Shown here: piece after piece, positions 7,663 through 16,875 of the stretch
Position numbering within the stretch: the first letter of the stretch is position 1
How the letters are laid out: every line of letters begins with the position of its first letter
Assembly: GCF_002874965.1 (NCBI RefSeq)
Contig: NZ_CP025624.1
Location: forward strand, 5,332,001-5,396,000
DNA from: Pseudomonas sp. NC02
GTDB taxonomy: Bacteria; Pseudomonadota; Gammaproteobacteria; Pseudomonadales; Pseudomonadaceae
DNA length: 64,000 nucleotides
Direction: 5' to 3'
Position numbers and translations under genes: made by a program
The notes under the pieces: model-generated
Database searches by the model: none
Told to the model about the DNA's origin: nothing
What the model saw: only the letters and a program-made list of their open reading frames with translations

Positions 7663-9354
7663 TTACTTCTTCAAACCCAGCTTTTTCAGTTCTTCATCCC
7701 GCAACTCACGCCGCAGGATCTTGCCCACGTTGGTGGTCGGCAGCGCATCGCGGAATTCCACGGCCTTGGGCACCTTGTAGCCGGTGACGTTGGCGCGCAT
7801 GTGCTCCATCACCTGGTCTTTGGTCAGGCTGGCACCCGGCTTGACCACGATGAAGATCTTGATGTGTTCCCCGGACTTCTCGTCCGGCACACCAATGGCC
7901 GCGCATTGCAGCACGCCCGGCAGGGTCGCCAGCACGTCTTCCAGCTCGTTGGGGTAGACGTTGAAACCGGAGACCAGAATCATGTCCTTCTTGCGGTCGA
8001 CAATGCGCATGTAGCCATCTGGCTGGATGATCGCGATGTCACCGGTCTTCAGCCAGCCTTCGCTGTCGAGGATCTCGGCGGTGGCGTCTTCGCGCTGCCA
8101 GTAGCCCTTCATCACTTGCGGGCCCTTGACGCACAATTCGCCCACTTCACCCAGCGCCAGCTCGACGCCGTCATCGGTGATGACCTTGCACAGGGTCGAC
8201 GGCACCGGAATGCCGATGGTGCCGATCTGGATGTTCTGGATCGGGTTCACGGTGGCCACCGGGCTGGTTTCGGTCATGCCGTAACCTTCGCAGATGGAGC
8301 AGCCGGTGACCGCTTTCCAGCGCTCGGCCGCCGCCAGTTGCAGGGCCATGCCGCCTGACAGGGTGACCTTCAGCGCCGAGAAATCCAGCTTGCGGAAGGC
8401 GTCGTTGTTGCACAGGGCAACAAACAGGGTGTTCAGGCCGACAAAGCCGCTGAACTTCCACTTCGACAGTTCCTTGACCATCGCCGACAGGTCGCGCGGG
8501 TTGCTGATCAGGATGTTGTGGTTGCCGATCAGCATCATCGCCATGCAATGAAAGGTGAAGGCATAGATGTGGTACAGCGGCAGCGGGGTAATCAGGATCT
8601 CGCAACCTTCATTCAGGTTGGAGCCCATCAGCGCCTTGCACTGCAGCATGTTGGCGACGAGGTTGCGGTGGGTCAGCATCGCGCCCTTGGCCACGCCCGT
8701 GGTGCCGCCGGTGTATTGCAGCACGGCGACTTCGTCGCTGGCGGGGCTGACTTCGTTCACCGGCTGGCCGTGGCCCTTGGCCAATACGTCGTTGAACTTG
8801 ATCGCCTTGGGCAAGTGATAGGCCGGGACCATCTTCTTCACGTACTTGATGACGCTGTTGATCAGCAGGCGCTTGAGCGGCGGCAACAGGTCGGCGACTT
8901 CGGTGACGATCACGTGCCGGACGGAAGTCTTGGGCACGACTTTTTCAGCCAGGTGCGCCATGTTGGCCAGGCAGACCAGGGCCTTGGCACCGGAGTCGTT
9001 GAATTGGTGTTCCATTTCCCGCGCGGTGTACAGCGGGTTGGTGTTGACCACGATCAAGCCGGCACGGATGGCGCCGAACACGGCGACCGGGTATTGCAGG
9101 ACGTTGGGCAGTTGCACGGCGATTCGATCACCGGGCTGCAAGTCGGTATGCTGTTGCAGGTAAGCGGCGAAGGCGCCGGACAGTTCGTACAGTTCACCGT
9201 AGGTGATTGTCTTGCCCAGGTTGCTGAAAGCCGGTTTGTTGGCGAAGCGTTGGCAGGACTGCTTCAGTACCGCCTGAATATTCGGATACTCGTCTGGATT
9301 GATTTCTGCAGCAATCCCGGCGGGGTACTTATCCTTCCAAAAGTCTTCGATCAT
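7663..9354 (-). CDS. fadD1: Long-chain fatty-acid--CoA ligase FadD1-like
   Basis: A 563-residue acyl-CoA synthetase that activates fatty acids to acyl-CoA via an acyl-adenylate at the inner membrane. The ATP/AMP signature YTGGTTGVAKGAML lies near residue 213. GYGMTETSP follows, then the FACS segment GWLKTGDIAIIQPDGYMRIVDRKKDMILVSG (positions about 440-470). The tandem arrangement with a second ligase and the neighbouring hydrolase and phaJ match the P. aeruginosa fadD1-fadD2 locus (from memory). A 395-bp gap with a REP pair separates it from fadD2, so it probably has its own promoter. Confidence 0.93.
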   Translation of the reverse strand: MIEDFWKDKYPAGIAAEINPDEYPNIQAVLKQSCQRFANKPAFSNLGKTITYGELYELSGAFAAYLQQHTDLQPGDRIAVQLPNVLQYPVAVFGAIRAGLIVVNTNPLYTAREMEHQFNDSGAKALVCLANMAHLAEKVVPKTSVRHVIVTEVADLLPPLKRLLINSVIKYVKKMVPAYHLPKAIKFNDVLAKGHGQPVNEVSPASDEVAVLQYTGGTTGVAKGAMLTHRNLVANMLQCKALMGSNLNEGCEILITPLPLYHIYAFTFHCMAMMLIGNHNILISNPRDLSAMVKELSKWKFSGFVGLNTLFVALCNNDAFRKLDFSALKVTLSGGMALQLAAAERWKAVTGCSICEGYGMTETSPVATVNPIQNIQIGTIGIPVPSTLCKVITDDGVELALGEVGELCVKGPQVMKGYWQREDATAEILDSEGWLKTGDIAIIQPDGYMRIVDRKKDMILVSGFNVYPNELEDVLATLPGVLQCAAIGVPDEKSGEHIKIFIVVKPGASLTKDQVMEHMRANVTGYKVPKAVEFRDALPTTNVGKILRRELRDEELKKLGLKK

Positions 9355-9639
9355 GGAAGCCCACTCCTCAGCGACGCGAATTCATTCATCGCATTTGATG
9401 CGATTATTATTTGTTTGTTTTTGGGTGAGTCTGGCGGTTAAAAGCAGGCCAAGAGGTCACAAAGCGCGCCGAGAGTAGCAGCTTTGCCAAGGGCCGCCTA
9501 GAGCCAAAAGAGGCCCCTACGGTCATAAACATGACTCAAGAATATCTAATGGTCATTTTTAGAGCAAAGATTCTATAAGCCAAGAAAGGGCTCTGGAATG
9601 GGCTTCTACGCATTTAAACTGAATGAATAAAAAGCCAAA
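9355..9639. other. Intergenic region upstream of fadD1
   Basis: Part of a 395-bp gap between the two ligase genes. It is AT-richer than its surroundings and should hold the fadD1 promoter. No PsrA-type or other recognisable operator and no small gene were found. A REP pair fills the remainder up to 9729. Confidence 0.5.
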
Positions 9640-9729
9640 TGTGGGAGCGGGCTTGCTCGCGAAAGCGCAGTGTCAGTCACAGGATATGTCGACTGGTATA
9701 CCGCTTTCGCGAGCAAGCCCGCTCCCACA
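9640..9729. repeat. REP pair (GTGGGAGCGGGCTTGCTCG type)
   Basis: Inverted arms of the same family as at 4933 and 7495 lie 20 bp beyond the fadD2 stop, between fadD2 and fadD1. Confidence 0.9.
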
Positions 9730-9749
9730 TTTTTTGACCTTATTTCAAA

Positions 9750-11438
9750 TCAGGCTATGTCGCGCAATTCGCGCCGCAGGATCTTGCCCACCGGCGTCAT
9801 CGGCAACGACTCACGCAACACAATATGCTTGGGCACCTTGTAGCCGGTGAAGTTGGCCTTGCAGTAGGTCTTCAGCTCTTCAAGGCTCACGCCTTGGGCA
9901 CGGGCCACCACAAACAGCTTCACCGCCTCGCCGGTACGCTCGTCCGGTACGCCGATCACCGCGCAGCTGGCCACCGCCGGATGCGCCATCACCACGTCTT
10001 CGATCTCGTTGGGGTACACGTTGAACCCCGAGACGATGATCAGATCCTTCTTGCGATCAACGATGCGCACAAAGCCGTCCGGGTCGATCACCGCGATATC
10101 GCCGGTCTTGAGCCAGCCTTCGGCGTCCAGGGTCTCGGCAGTGGCCACCGGTTGCTGCCAGTAGCCCTTCATCACTTGCGGGCCCTTGATGCACAGCTCG
10201 CCCCGCTCGCCCAGCGGCAGCTCCGCGCCGTTGTCGTCGATGATCTTCATCGCCGTGCCCGGCACCGGAATGCCCACGGTGCCCAGCTTCGATTTGCCGC
10301 CATAGGGGTTGGTGCTGGCCACCGGTGAGGTTTCGGTCAAGCCGTAGCCTTCACCAATCGCGCAGCCGGTCAGTTGCTGCCAGCGCTCGGCCGTGGCCTT
10401 GACCAGTGCGGTGCCGCCGGAGTTGGTGAGCTTGAGGTGGGAGAAATCCAGGCTCTTGAAGTCCGGGTGGTCCATCAAGGCCACGAACAGGGTGTTGAGC
10501 CCCAGCAGCCCGGTGAAGCGCCACTTTTTCAGCTCCTTGATAAAGCCGCCGATGTCCCGGGGATTGGTGATCAGTACGTTGTGGTTGCCCGATACCATCA
10601 TGCACATGCAATTCGCGGTGAAGGCATAGATGTGGTACAGCGGCAGCGGCGCCACCATCACCTCCTGGCCTTCCTTGATCAGCGGATGGCCGTCGTCCCC
10701 CAGTTGCGACATGCACGCCCGCACTTGCTGCATGTTGGCCACCAGGTTGCCGTGGGTAAGCATTGCGCCCTTGGCCAGGCCGGTGGTGCCGCCGGTGTAT
10801 TGCAGCACCGCGATGTCGTCGAGGGTCACCGGATGGCGGTTGAGTGCCTGGCCGGCGCCCATGCGCAGGGCGCGCTTGAAGGAGATGGCTTGCGGCAGGT
10901 TATAGGCCGGGACCATCTTCTTGACCTTGTCGACCACGGTGTTGATCAGCCAGCCCTTGGCGGCGGGCATGAAGTCGCCCATCTTCGCTTCGATCAGGTA
11001 TTCGATCTCGATGTCCTTGCTGACTTCTTCAACCCGCGAGCCAAACAGGTTCAGGTACACCAGCGCACGAATGCCTGCATCCTTGAATTGGTGACGCATT
11101 TCCCGCGGGGTGTACAACGGGTTGGTGTTGACCACGATCAGCCCGGCGCGCAGGGCGCCGAACACGGCAATCGGATAATGCAGGACGTTGGGCATCTGCA
11201 CGGCAATGCGGTCACCCGGCTTGAGGTCGGTGTGCCACTGCAGGTAACCGGCGAACGCGGCGCTGCGCCGATCCAGCTCGGCGTAGGTCAGGGTGATCCC
11301 CATGTTGCTGAACGCCGGACGATCGGCAAAGGTCTTGCAGGAACGCTCGAAGACTTCGATCACCGATTTATAGGCTGTGAGGTCGATCTCGTTGGGAACC
11401 CCGGCTGCGCGTTTGTCATTCCAGAAATCAGGTTGCAT
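9750..11438 (-). CDS. fadD2: Long-chain fatty-acid--CoA ligase FadD2-like
   Basis: A 562-residue paralogue of the adjacent ligase. It has YTGGTTGLAKGAML, GYGLTETSP and GWLKTGDIAVIDPDGFVRIVDRKK in the same order, so the adenylation and thioesterification domains are intact. The start MQPDFWNDKRAAG (ATG ending 11438) aligns with the FadD1 start MIEDFWKDKYPAG and is preceded by GAGGA. A longer frame to 11525 is unlikely. It is divergent from the lysophospholipase-like gene. Two ligases side by side may differ in chain length or growth phase, as reported for P. aeruginosa. Confidence 0.92.
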   Translation of the reverse strand: MQPDFWNDKRAAGVPNEIDLTAYKSVIEVFERSCKTFADRPAFSNMGITLTYAELDRRSAAFAGYLQWHTDLKPGDRIAVQMPNVLHYPIAVFGALRAGLIVVNTNPLYTPREMRHQFKDAGIRALVYLNLFGSRVEEVSKDIEIEYLIEAKMGDFMPAAKGWLINTVVDKVKKMVPAYNLPQAISFKRALRMGAGQALNRHPVTLDDIAVLQYTGGTTGLAKGAMLTHGNLVANMQQVRACMSQLGDDGHPLIKEGQEVMVAPLPLYHIYAFTANCMCMMVSGNHNVLITNPRDIGGFIKELKKWRFTGLLGLNTLFVALMDHPDFKSLDFSHLKLTNSGGTALVKATAERWQQLTGCAIGEGYGLTETSPVASTNPYGGKSKLGTVGIPVPGTAMKIIDDNGAELPLGERGELCIKGPQVMKGYWQQPVATAETLDAEGWLKTGDIAVIDPDGFVRIVDRKKDLIIVSGFNVYPNEIEDVVMAHPAVASCAVIGVPDERTGEAVKLFVVARAQGVSLEELKTYCKANFTGYKVPKHIVLRESLPMTPVGKILRRELRDIA

Positions 11439-11647
11439 TATTCTTGTCCTCTTACCTGAGTGGTCCGGCCGCTTTTGATGTTGCGATGAAAGCGGAGCTT
11501 TGGGGACGTTAGCAGCTATGGTCAATCAGGCAAATACAACAAGATGCGTCATTGATTGTGTGAATCTCCCCGCCAAGGCCAGCGCTGATCCAGCGGCCTG
11601 CGGTGAATGAGCTATACACTGCAACGACCCTGAGCAAAGGAAGCGCC

Positions 11648-12592
11648 ATGAACCACACCACTTTCTGGCTGACCGCGAATGACCGCAGTCGGGTGTACGT
11701 CAACCAGTGGCTGCCGGACGGGCCGCCCAAGGCGCTGATCATGCTGGCCCACGGCATGGCCGAGCACAGTGGCCGCTATGCCCGCCTGGCCCAGGCGTTG
11801 TGCGATGCCGGCTACGGCCTGTACGCCCCCGACCAGCGCGGCCACGGGCGTACCGCCGACGAGGGCACCCTGGGGCTGTTCGCCGAGAAAGACGGCTGGA
11901 ACAAGGTGGTGGGCGACCTGGCGAGCCTCAACCAGCATATCGGCCAGCAAGCGCCGGGGGTGCCGATCATCCTGCTGGGCCACAGCATGGGCAGCTACAT
12001 TGCCCAGGCGTACCTGCTGCACCACAGCGCGAGCCTTAACGGGGCGATTCTCAGCGGCTCGAATTTCCAGCCGGTGGCGCTGTACGGCGCGGCCAAGGTG
12101 ATTGCCCATGTCGAACGCCTGCGCCAGGGGTTGCGCGGGCGCAGTGCGCTGATTGATTTCCTGTCATTTGGATCGTTCAACAAGGCGTTCAAACCCAATC
12201 GCACCGCTTTCGACTGGCTCAGCCGTGACCCGGCCGAGGTCGACAAGTACGTCAGCGACCCGCTTTGCGGCTTCCGTTGCACCAACCAGCTGTGGATCGA
12301 CCTGCTGGGCGGCTTGCAGCAAATCAGCAAAGCGTCCAATCTCGCTCAGATAGACCCGGGGCTGCCCATCCTGATAATGGGCGGTGAATGTGATCCGGTC
12401 AGTGAAGGCAAGCGTCTCAAAAGTCTGGCCAATGCGTTGCGTGAAGCCGGCTGCCAGCACCTGGAGCTGAGCATTTACCCACAGGCGCGCCACGAATTAT
12501 TCAACGAAACCAACCGTGATGCGGTCACAGCCGACGTGCTGACGTGGCTGGCCCAGGCAGCAGTGCTGCGCCGCCCTACTCGCTGCGAATGA
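11648..12592 (+). CDS. Alpha/beta hydrolase, lysophospholipase/monoacylglycerol lipase type
   Basis: A 314-residue serine hydrolase. HGMAEHSGRY (35-44) forms the oxyanion loop, GHSMG (111-115) carries nucleophile Ser113, GGECDPVSEG carries the Asp, and ARHELFNE near the C-terminus carries the His. This is the Hydrolase_4 type that cleaves monoacylglycerols or lysophospholipids. AAGGAAGCGCC precedes the ATG at 11648. Its position next to fadD2 and phaJ suggests it releases fatty acids for activation by the ligases. Confidence 0.88.
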   Translation: MNHTTFWLTANDRSRVYVNQWLPDGPPKALIMLAHGMAEHSGRYARLAQALCDAGYGLYAPDQRGHGRTADEGTLGLFAEKDGWNKVVGDLASLNQHIGQQAPGVPIILLGHSMGSYIAQAYLLHHSASLNGAILSGSNFQPVALYGAAKVIAHVERLRQGLRGRSALIDFLSFGSFNKAFKPNRTAFDWLSRDPAEVDKYVSDPLCGFRCTNQLWIDLLGGLQQISKASNLAQIDPGLPILIMGGECDPVSEGKRLKSLANALREAGCQHLELSIYPQARHELFNETNRDAVTADVLTWLAQAAVLRRPTRCE

Positions 12593-12650
12593 TTTTTCGT
12601 TTAAAATCAATATATTAAGATTTCTGATTAGCCACAGGATGCACCAACTG

Positions 12651-13121
12651 ATGACCCAGGTTACCAACACGCCTTACGAAGCCCTCGAAGTCGGCCAGAC
12701 CGCCAGCTACAGCAAGACCGTCGAAGAGCGCGATATCCAGTTGTTCGCGGCAATGTCCGGCGACCACAACCCGGTGCATCTGGACGCCGAATTCGCCAAG
12801 GCGACCATGTTCAAGGAGCGCATTGCCCACGGCATGTTCAGCGGCGCCCTGATCAGCGCGGCGGTTGCGTGCGAGTTGCCTGGGCCCGGCACGATATACA
12901 TCGGCCAGCAAATGACCTTCCAGAAGCCGGTCAAAATCGGCGACACCCTGACCGTGCGTCTGGAAATCCTCGAGAAGCTGCCGAAATTCCGCGTGCGTAT
13001 CGCCACCCGCGTATTCAACCAGCGCGATGAACTGGTGGTGGATGGCGAAGCCGAGATCCTCGCGCCACGCAAGCAGCAGACCGTGACCCTGACCGAACTG
13101 CCGGCCATCAGCATCGGTTGA
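12651..13121 (+). CDS. phaJ: (R)-specific enoyl-CoA hydratase, MaoC/PhaJ family
   Basis: A 156-residue single hot-dog domain enzyme that hydrates 2-trans-enoyl-CoA to (R)-3-hydroxyacyl-CoA, feeding beta-oxidation intermediates to polyhydroxyalkanoate or other (R)-hydroxyacyl products. The hydratase-2 motif is SGDHNPVHLD, with the catalytic Asp38 and His43 five residues apart as in Aeromonas PhaJ. The start MTQVTNTPY aligns with known PhaJ1. An in-frame ATG four codons earlier (12639) cannot be excluded because the ribosome site (CAGGA) abuts it. Confidence 0.9.
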   Translation: MTQVTNTPYEALEVGQTASYSKTVEERDIQLFAAMSGDHNPVHLDAEFAKATMFKERIAHGMFSGALISAAVACELPGPGTIYIGQQMTFQKPVKIGDTLTVRLEILEKLPKFRVRIATRVFNQRDELVVDGEAEILAPRKQQTVTLTELPAISIG

Positions 13122-13134
13122 ACGAATGCCTATG

Positions 13135-13163
13135 AAAAAGCCCCGCATCTGCGGGGCTTTTTT
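13135..13163. terminator. Bidirectional terminator
   Basis: AAAAAGCCCCGC-ATCT-GCGGGGCTTTTTT stands between the convergent phaJ and DUF2383 genes. Its core is identical to that at 7622-7650. Confidence 0.9.
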
Positions 13164-13176
13164 ATTCAGGCGGGGC

Positions 13177-13644
13177 TCAAGACTGAGCGCGAGCCTGGTT
13201 ACGCAGGGCTTTCACCTGGTCGTGGTTGCGTTGCGCGCCGTGGAACTGACGCTCTACCAGATCACGAATGCCCAGCAGGTTGTGCTTGTTGATCTTCTCG
13301 ATCGCTTCTTTGTAAGCCTTCAGTGCGTGGTCTTCACCGCGCTCGGCTTCGTTCAGCACGGCTTCTTCGTCTTTACCGGTCACCATCGACTTCACGTCGA
13401 CCCAACCACGGTGCAAGGCACCGGCGACGCTACCGGAATCTTCCGGATCGCCACCCAGTGCTCTTACTGCGGTCTGCAGTTCGGCAGCGGCGGTACCGCA
13501 ATCAACGGAACGTTTGGCAAACAGGGCTTTGAGTTCTGGGTGCTTGATGTCTTCTGCGCAGGTCTTGAAGCCTTCCTGGCCGTCTTTGCTGGTCTCGATC
13601 AGGTCGTTGAGTACGGAGATCGATTCTTTGTTGATATCAGTCAT
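13177..13644 (-). CDS. DUF2383 four-helix-bundle protein
   Basis: A 155-residue soluble helical protein (MTDINKESISVLNDLIETSKDGQEGF...) of the PA2169-type ferritin-like family. It contains regularly spaced acidic and His residues and a second helix pair (EDHALKAYKEAIEKI). The role is unknown; relatives respond to stress or anaerobiosis in Pseudomonas. It is a single-gene unit with an AT-rich leader. Confidence 0.85.
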   Translation of the reverse strand: MTDINKESISVLNDLIETSKDGQEGFKTCAEDIKHPELKALFAKRSVDCGTAAAELQTAVRALGGDPEDSGSVAGALHRGWVDVKSMVTGKDEEAVLNEAERGEDHALKAYKEAIEKINKHNLLGIRDLVERQFHGAQRNHDQVKALRNQARAQS

Positions 13645-13850
13645 TTTTCAATTCCTTCGCGGGTTAAGAAACGTGTATTAGTAATTGCAGCGCCCGTGCC
13701 AGCTTTTGAAAAACAATTTATTACTTAAATTTCAATAAGTTAGCCAATACACAAAAATCTGTATCCGCTTTATTTGCATGATCTGTCATTTGGCCTCCAT
13801 GCAGAATGCCTGTATTTTCCAAGGCATCGACTCAAACACCTGAAGCCGCA

Positions 13851-14087
13851 ATGAACCCTGAAAAACTTGAACTGCTGATCACCCGCGAAATGCCCTTCGG
13901 CAAGTACAAGGGCCGGATCATTGCCGACCTGCCCGGCCCCTACCTGAACTGGTTCGCCCGTGAAGGTTTCCCCCACGGCGAACTTGGCGGGTTGCTGGCC
14001 CTGATGCAGGAAATCGACCACAACGGTTTATCCGAACTGCTGGAACCCCTACGCGCCAAGCACGGCAAGCCCGCCCCTCGTCATTAA
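13851..14087 (+). CDS. DUF3820 family protein
   Basis: A 78-residue protein, MNPEKLELLITREMPFGKYKGRIIADLPGPYLNWFAREGFP.... The MPFGKYKG...P..YL.WF pattern is that of the DUF3820 family, found alone and attached to exonuclease-like proteins. This suggests a nucleic-acid-related role, but that is not proven. It lies 12 bp before the aminotransferase gene and is likely cotranscribed. Confidence 0.8.
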   Translation: MNPEKLELLITREMPFGKYKGRIIADLPGPYLNWFAREGFPHGELGGLLALMQEIDHNGLSELLEPLRAKHGKPAPRH

Positions 14088-14099
14088 TAGAGCACGCAC

Positions 14100-15281
14100 A
14101 TGGACAGTACCCGCGACGAACAACACTGGCACGCCATCGCCCAGCGCTACGACCTGGAGCCCGGCCCGATCAACCTCGAAAACGGTTACTTCGGGCGCAT
14201 GAGCCGCGCGGTACTTGAGCAGTATCAGGACAACGTCGCCTTCATCAACCGCAGCAACTCGATCCATGTGCGCCAGCGTTTCGAGCAGGGCGAAAACGTC
14301 GAGATCCGTAACCAGTTGGCGCAGCTGATGGACGCCGATCCTGAAGCCATCGCCCTCACCCGCTGCGCCTCGGATGCGTTGCAGTCGCTGATCCGCAACT
14401 ACAACCGCTTGCAGCCCGGCGACCAGGTGCTGATCAGCGACCTGGAGTACGACACCGTCAAGGGCGCCATGCGCTGGCTGGCGCAGAATCGGGGCGTAGA
14501 AGTGATCGAAATTGCCCACGAACACCCGGCCAGTTTCGACAGCCTGGTGCAGACGTATCGCGATGCGTTCCTGCGCTATCCCCGCCTGAAACTGCTGGCA
14601 CTGACCTACGTGACCCACCGCACCGGGCTGGTGATGCCGGTGGAGGCGATTGCCGGCGCTGCCAGGGAACATGGAATTGATGTGATCCTCGATGGCGCCC
14701 ATGCGCTGGGGCAGATCGAGTTCAACCTGGCACAGTTGGGTATCGCGTTTGCCGGTTTCAACCTGCACAAGTGGATCGGTGCGCCGTTGACCCTGGGCTT
14801 TATTTATATCGACCCGCAACGGTTGGCGGACATTGATCCGGACATGGGTGAGTTTCACTATCCGGTGACCGATGTACGTGCCCGCACGCCGTACAGCACG
14901 CCGAATTTCCCGGCGTTGATGACCTTGCCGCTGGTGTTCGAAGAGCATCGTTTGCTGGGTGGATCCAGAGCCAAGGGCGCCCGCCTTAATTACCTGCGGG
15001 ATTTGTGGGTGAGTGAGGTGCGGCAGTTGCCGGGAATTGAAGTGCTGACGCCCGACGATCCACGGCTGTATTGCGCGATCACGTCGTTCAAGTTCACTGA
15101 CAAGCAGGATCAGCAGGTGATGGCGGAGCGACTGCTCAAGGAATACAACCTCTTCACCACAACCCGCAGCGGGGCGTCGTTCGGCAGTTGTATTCGGGTG
15201 ACACCAGGCTTTTTGACGTCAGCGGCAGACATTCATGCGCTGATCAAAGCCATCACCGAACTGAGCGCGATATCACTGTAG
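14100..15281 (+). CDS. PLP-dependent class V aminotransferase-like enzyme
   Basis: A 393-residue fold-type I PLP enzyme, similar to isopenicillin-N epimerase and cysteine desulfurase-like proteins. Visible features are ALTRCASDALQSL (cofactor phosphate loop), VILDGAHALGQIEF (Asp-x-Ala-His contacting the ring) and NLHKWIGAP with Schiff-base Lys224. No desulfurase Cys loop is recognised. Its substrate is unknown. The TAG stop codon lies inside the flanking REP-type repeat. Confidence 0.85.
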   Translation: MDSTRDEQHWHAIAQRYDLEPGPINLENGYFGRMSRAVLEQYQDNVAFINRSNSIHVRQRFEQGENVEIRNQLAQLMDADPEAIALTRCASDALQSLIRNYNRLQPGDQVLISDLEYDTVKGAMRWLAQNRGVEVIEIAHEHPASFDSLVQTYRDAFLRYPRLKLLALTYVTHRTGLVMPVEAIAGAAREHGIDVILDGAHALGQIEFNLAQLGIAFAGFNLHKWIGAPLTLGFIYIDPQRLADIDPDMGEFHYPVTDVRARTPYSTPNFPALMTLPLVFEEHRLLGGSRAKGARLNYLRDLWVSEVRQLPGIEVLTPDDPRLYCAITSFKFTDKQDQQVMAERLLKEYNLFTTTRSGASFGSCIRVTPGFLTSAADIHALIKAITELSAISL

Positions 15282-15376
15282 GAGCGAGCTTGCTCGCGAA
15301 GGTCGTTAACGATGACACGGGAAACCTGACACCCAGCGGTGCTCTCGGTTTTTTCGCGAGCAAGCTCGCTCCTACA
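15277..15376. repeat. REP pair variant (TGTAGGAGCGAGCTTGCTCGCG arms)
   Basis: Arms TGTAGGAGCGAGCTTGCTCG / CGAGCAAGCTCGCTCCTACA are a sequence variant of the main REP family. The first arm supplies the stop codon of the preceding gene. Confidence 0.85.
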
Positions 15377-15478
15377 GTGGGAGTGGGCCATTTTCCGCAG
15401 GCAAAAAAAAGCGGCACACCGACCAAGTGCACCGCAAAAATGCCGTAGAACACAGCAACAACGATTCGGTAAATCCAA

Positions 15479-16144
15479 TCAGTCCAGCAGGGCCAGCGCC
15501 TCGGCGGTGGTTTCCTGGATGCGTGCCCAGTCGCCGTTCTTGACCCACTCCGGATCAAGCATCCAGCTACCGCCCACGCACATCACATTTTTCAACGCCA
15601 TGTAGCTCTTGATGTTGGCCGGCCCAACACCGCCAGTCGGGCAGAATTTCACTTCGCCAAACGGGCCGCCCAGGGCCTTGATCGCCGCCACGCCACCGCT
15701 GACTTCAGCCGGGAACAGCTTGAAACGGCGATAACCCAGGCCATAACCTTCCATGATCCCGGAGGCATTGCTGATGCCCGGCAACAGCGGAATCGAGCTG
15801 TGTACCGAGGCTTCCAGCAGGTCACGGGTAATCCCGGGAGTGACGATAAATTGCGAACCGGCCACTTCGGCCGCTTCCAGCATATGACGATCCAGCACGG
15901 TACCGGCACCGGTGCACAGCTCCGGACGCTGCTCACGCAGTACCTGGATGGCCTTGAGGCCGAACTGCGAACGCAGGGTCACTTCCAGTGCGGTCAAACC
16001 ACCGGCTGCCAGGGCATCGGCCAGCGGCAGGATGTCCTGTTCACGGGCAATGGTGATCACCGGCAGGATCCGCGCCTTGGCGCAGAGGCTGTCGATCAAG
16101 GCAACTTTGTCCGCCATGGAAACGGTAGGTTGAGGGCTGTTCAT
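15479..16144 (-). CDS. eda: 2-dehydro-3-deoxy-6-phosphogluconate (KDPG) aldolase
   Basis: A 221-residue class I aldolase that splits KDPG into pyruvate and glyceraldehyde 3-phosphate, the last Entner-Doudoroff step. It shows ALEVTLRS with the catalytic Glu, TPGITRDLL, RRFKLFPAEVSGG with the Schiff-base Lys, and FCPTGGV for phosphate binding. The ATG at 16144 has AAGGA nine bases upstream. An ATG at 16165 overlapping the pgl stop as ATGA is the alternative start. It is the last gene of the zwf-pgl-eda operon. Confidence 0.95.
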   Translation of the reverse strand: MNSPQPTVSMADKVALIDSLCAKARILPVITIAREQDILPLADALAAGGLTALEVTLRSQFGLKAIQVLREQRPELCTGAGTVLDRHMLEAAEVAGSQFIVTPGITRDLLEASVHSSIPLLPGISNASGIMEGYGLGYRRFKLFPAEVSGGVAAIKALGGPFGEVKFCPTGGVGPANIKSYMALKNVMCVGGSWMLDPEWVKNGDWARIQETTAEALALLD

Positions 16145-16161
16145 CGCGGCTGATCCTTGGC

Positions 16162-16875
16162 TCATGGGCACCAGTAAATCTCTAGAGTAGGTTGCAAAAA
16201 CGCGCGTATCGGCATGGCAGCAACGTCGTCACTGGCCAGCGCGGCGCTCAAGGTGGTCAATTTCGAGCTGCCGGAAATCGACAGCACGGTGTAGTGGGCG
16301 GTGGCCAGCAGCGCGCGACTCATGGTCAGGCGCTGGTGCGGCACGCTCGGCGCCAGCATCGGCCAGCAACGACGGCTGCCGTCCGGCTTCAACGCTTCAG
16401 CCAGGTTCGGGCTGTTGGGGAACAGCGACGCGGTGTGGCCGTCGTCGCCCATGCCCAGTACCAGCACATCAATCGTCGGCAACTCGGCCAGCAGGCGATC
16501 AGCCTGCTCGGCAGCGTCGTCAAGGGTGGCGGCGACGCTGTACAGGCTCAGGAACTTGGCCTTGGCCGCCGGGCCTTGCAGCAAATACTTCTTCAACAGG
16601 CCGGCATTGCTGTCGGCATGTTCCACCGGCACCCAGCGCTCGTCGGCCAGGGTGATGGTCACCTTGGACCAGTCCAGGCCTTGCTTGGCGAGGTTCTGGA
16701 AGAACGCCACCGGGCTGCGGCCGCCGGACACCACCAGGGTCGCTTCGCCACGGGCACTGATGGCCGCGCGCAGTTGTTCGGCCACGTCATTGGCCAAGCC
16801 ATCCGCCAGCAGCACCGGATTGCGGTACTCATGGGCAGTCACGCCCTGAGGCAGTTTCAAATCAGATATCGCCAT
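16162..16875 (-). CDS. pgl: 6-phosphogluconolactonase
   Basis: A 237-residue enzyme of the SOL/DevB type that hydrolyses 6-phosphoglucono-delta-lactone. Markers are [24 protein letters not shown] and [15 protein letters not shown]. The gene overlaps the zwf 3' end by 14 bp and its stop touches the eda start region, so the three are a tightly coupled operon. Confidence 0.95.
   Translation of the reverse strand: MAISDLKLPQGVTAHEYRNPVLLADGLANDVAEQLRAAISARGEATLVVSGGRSPVAFFQNLAKQGLDWSKVTITLADERWVPVEHADSNAGLLKKYLLQGPAAKAKFLSLYSVAATLDDAAEQADRLLAELPTIDVLVLGMGDDGHTASLFPNSPNLAEALKPDGSRRCWPMLAPSVPHQRLTMSRALLATAHYTVLSISGSSKLTTLSAALASDDVAAMPIRAFLQPTLEIYWCP

Noticed and set aside
9355..9639. PsrA-type operator near fadD1
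   Set aside because: No GAAAC...GTTTC-like inverted pair was seen.
14049..14948. 299-codon minus-strand frame over the aminotransferase gene
   Set aside because: Composition is that of an antisense shadow; the plus strand has PLP-enzyme motifs.
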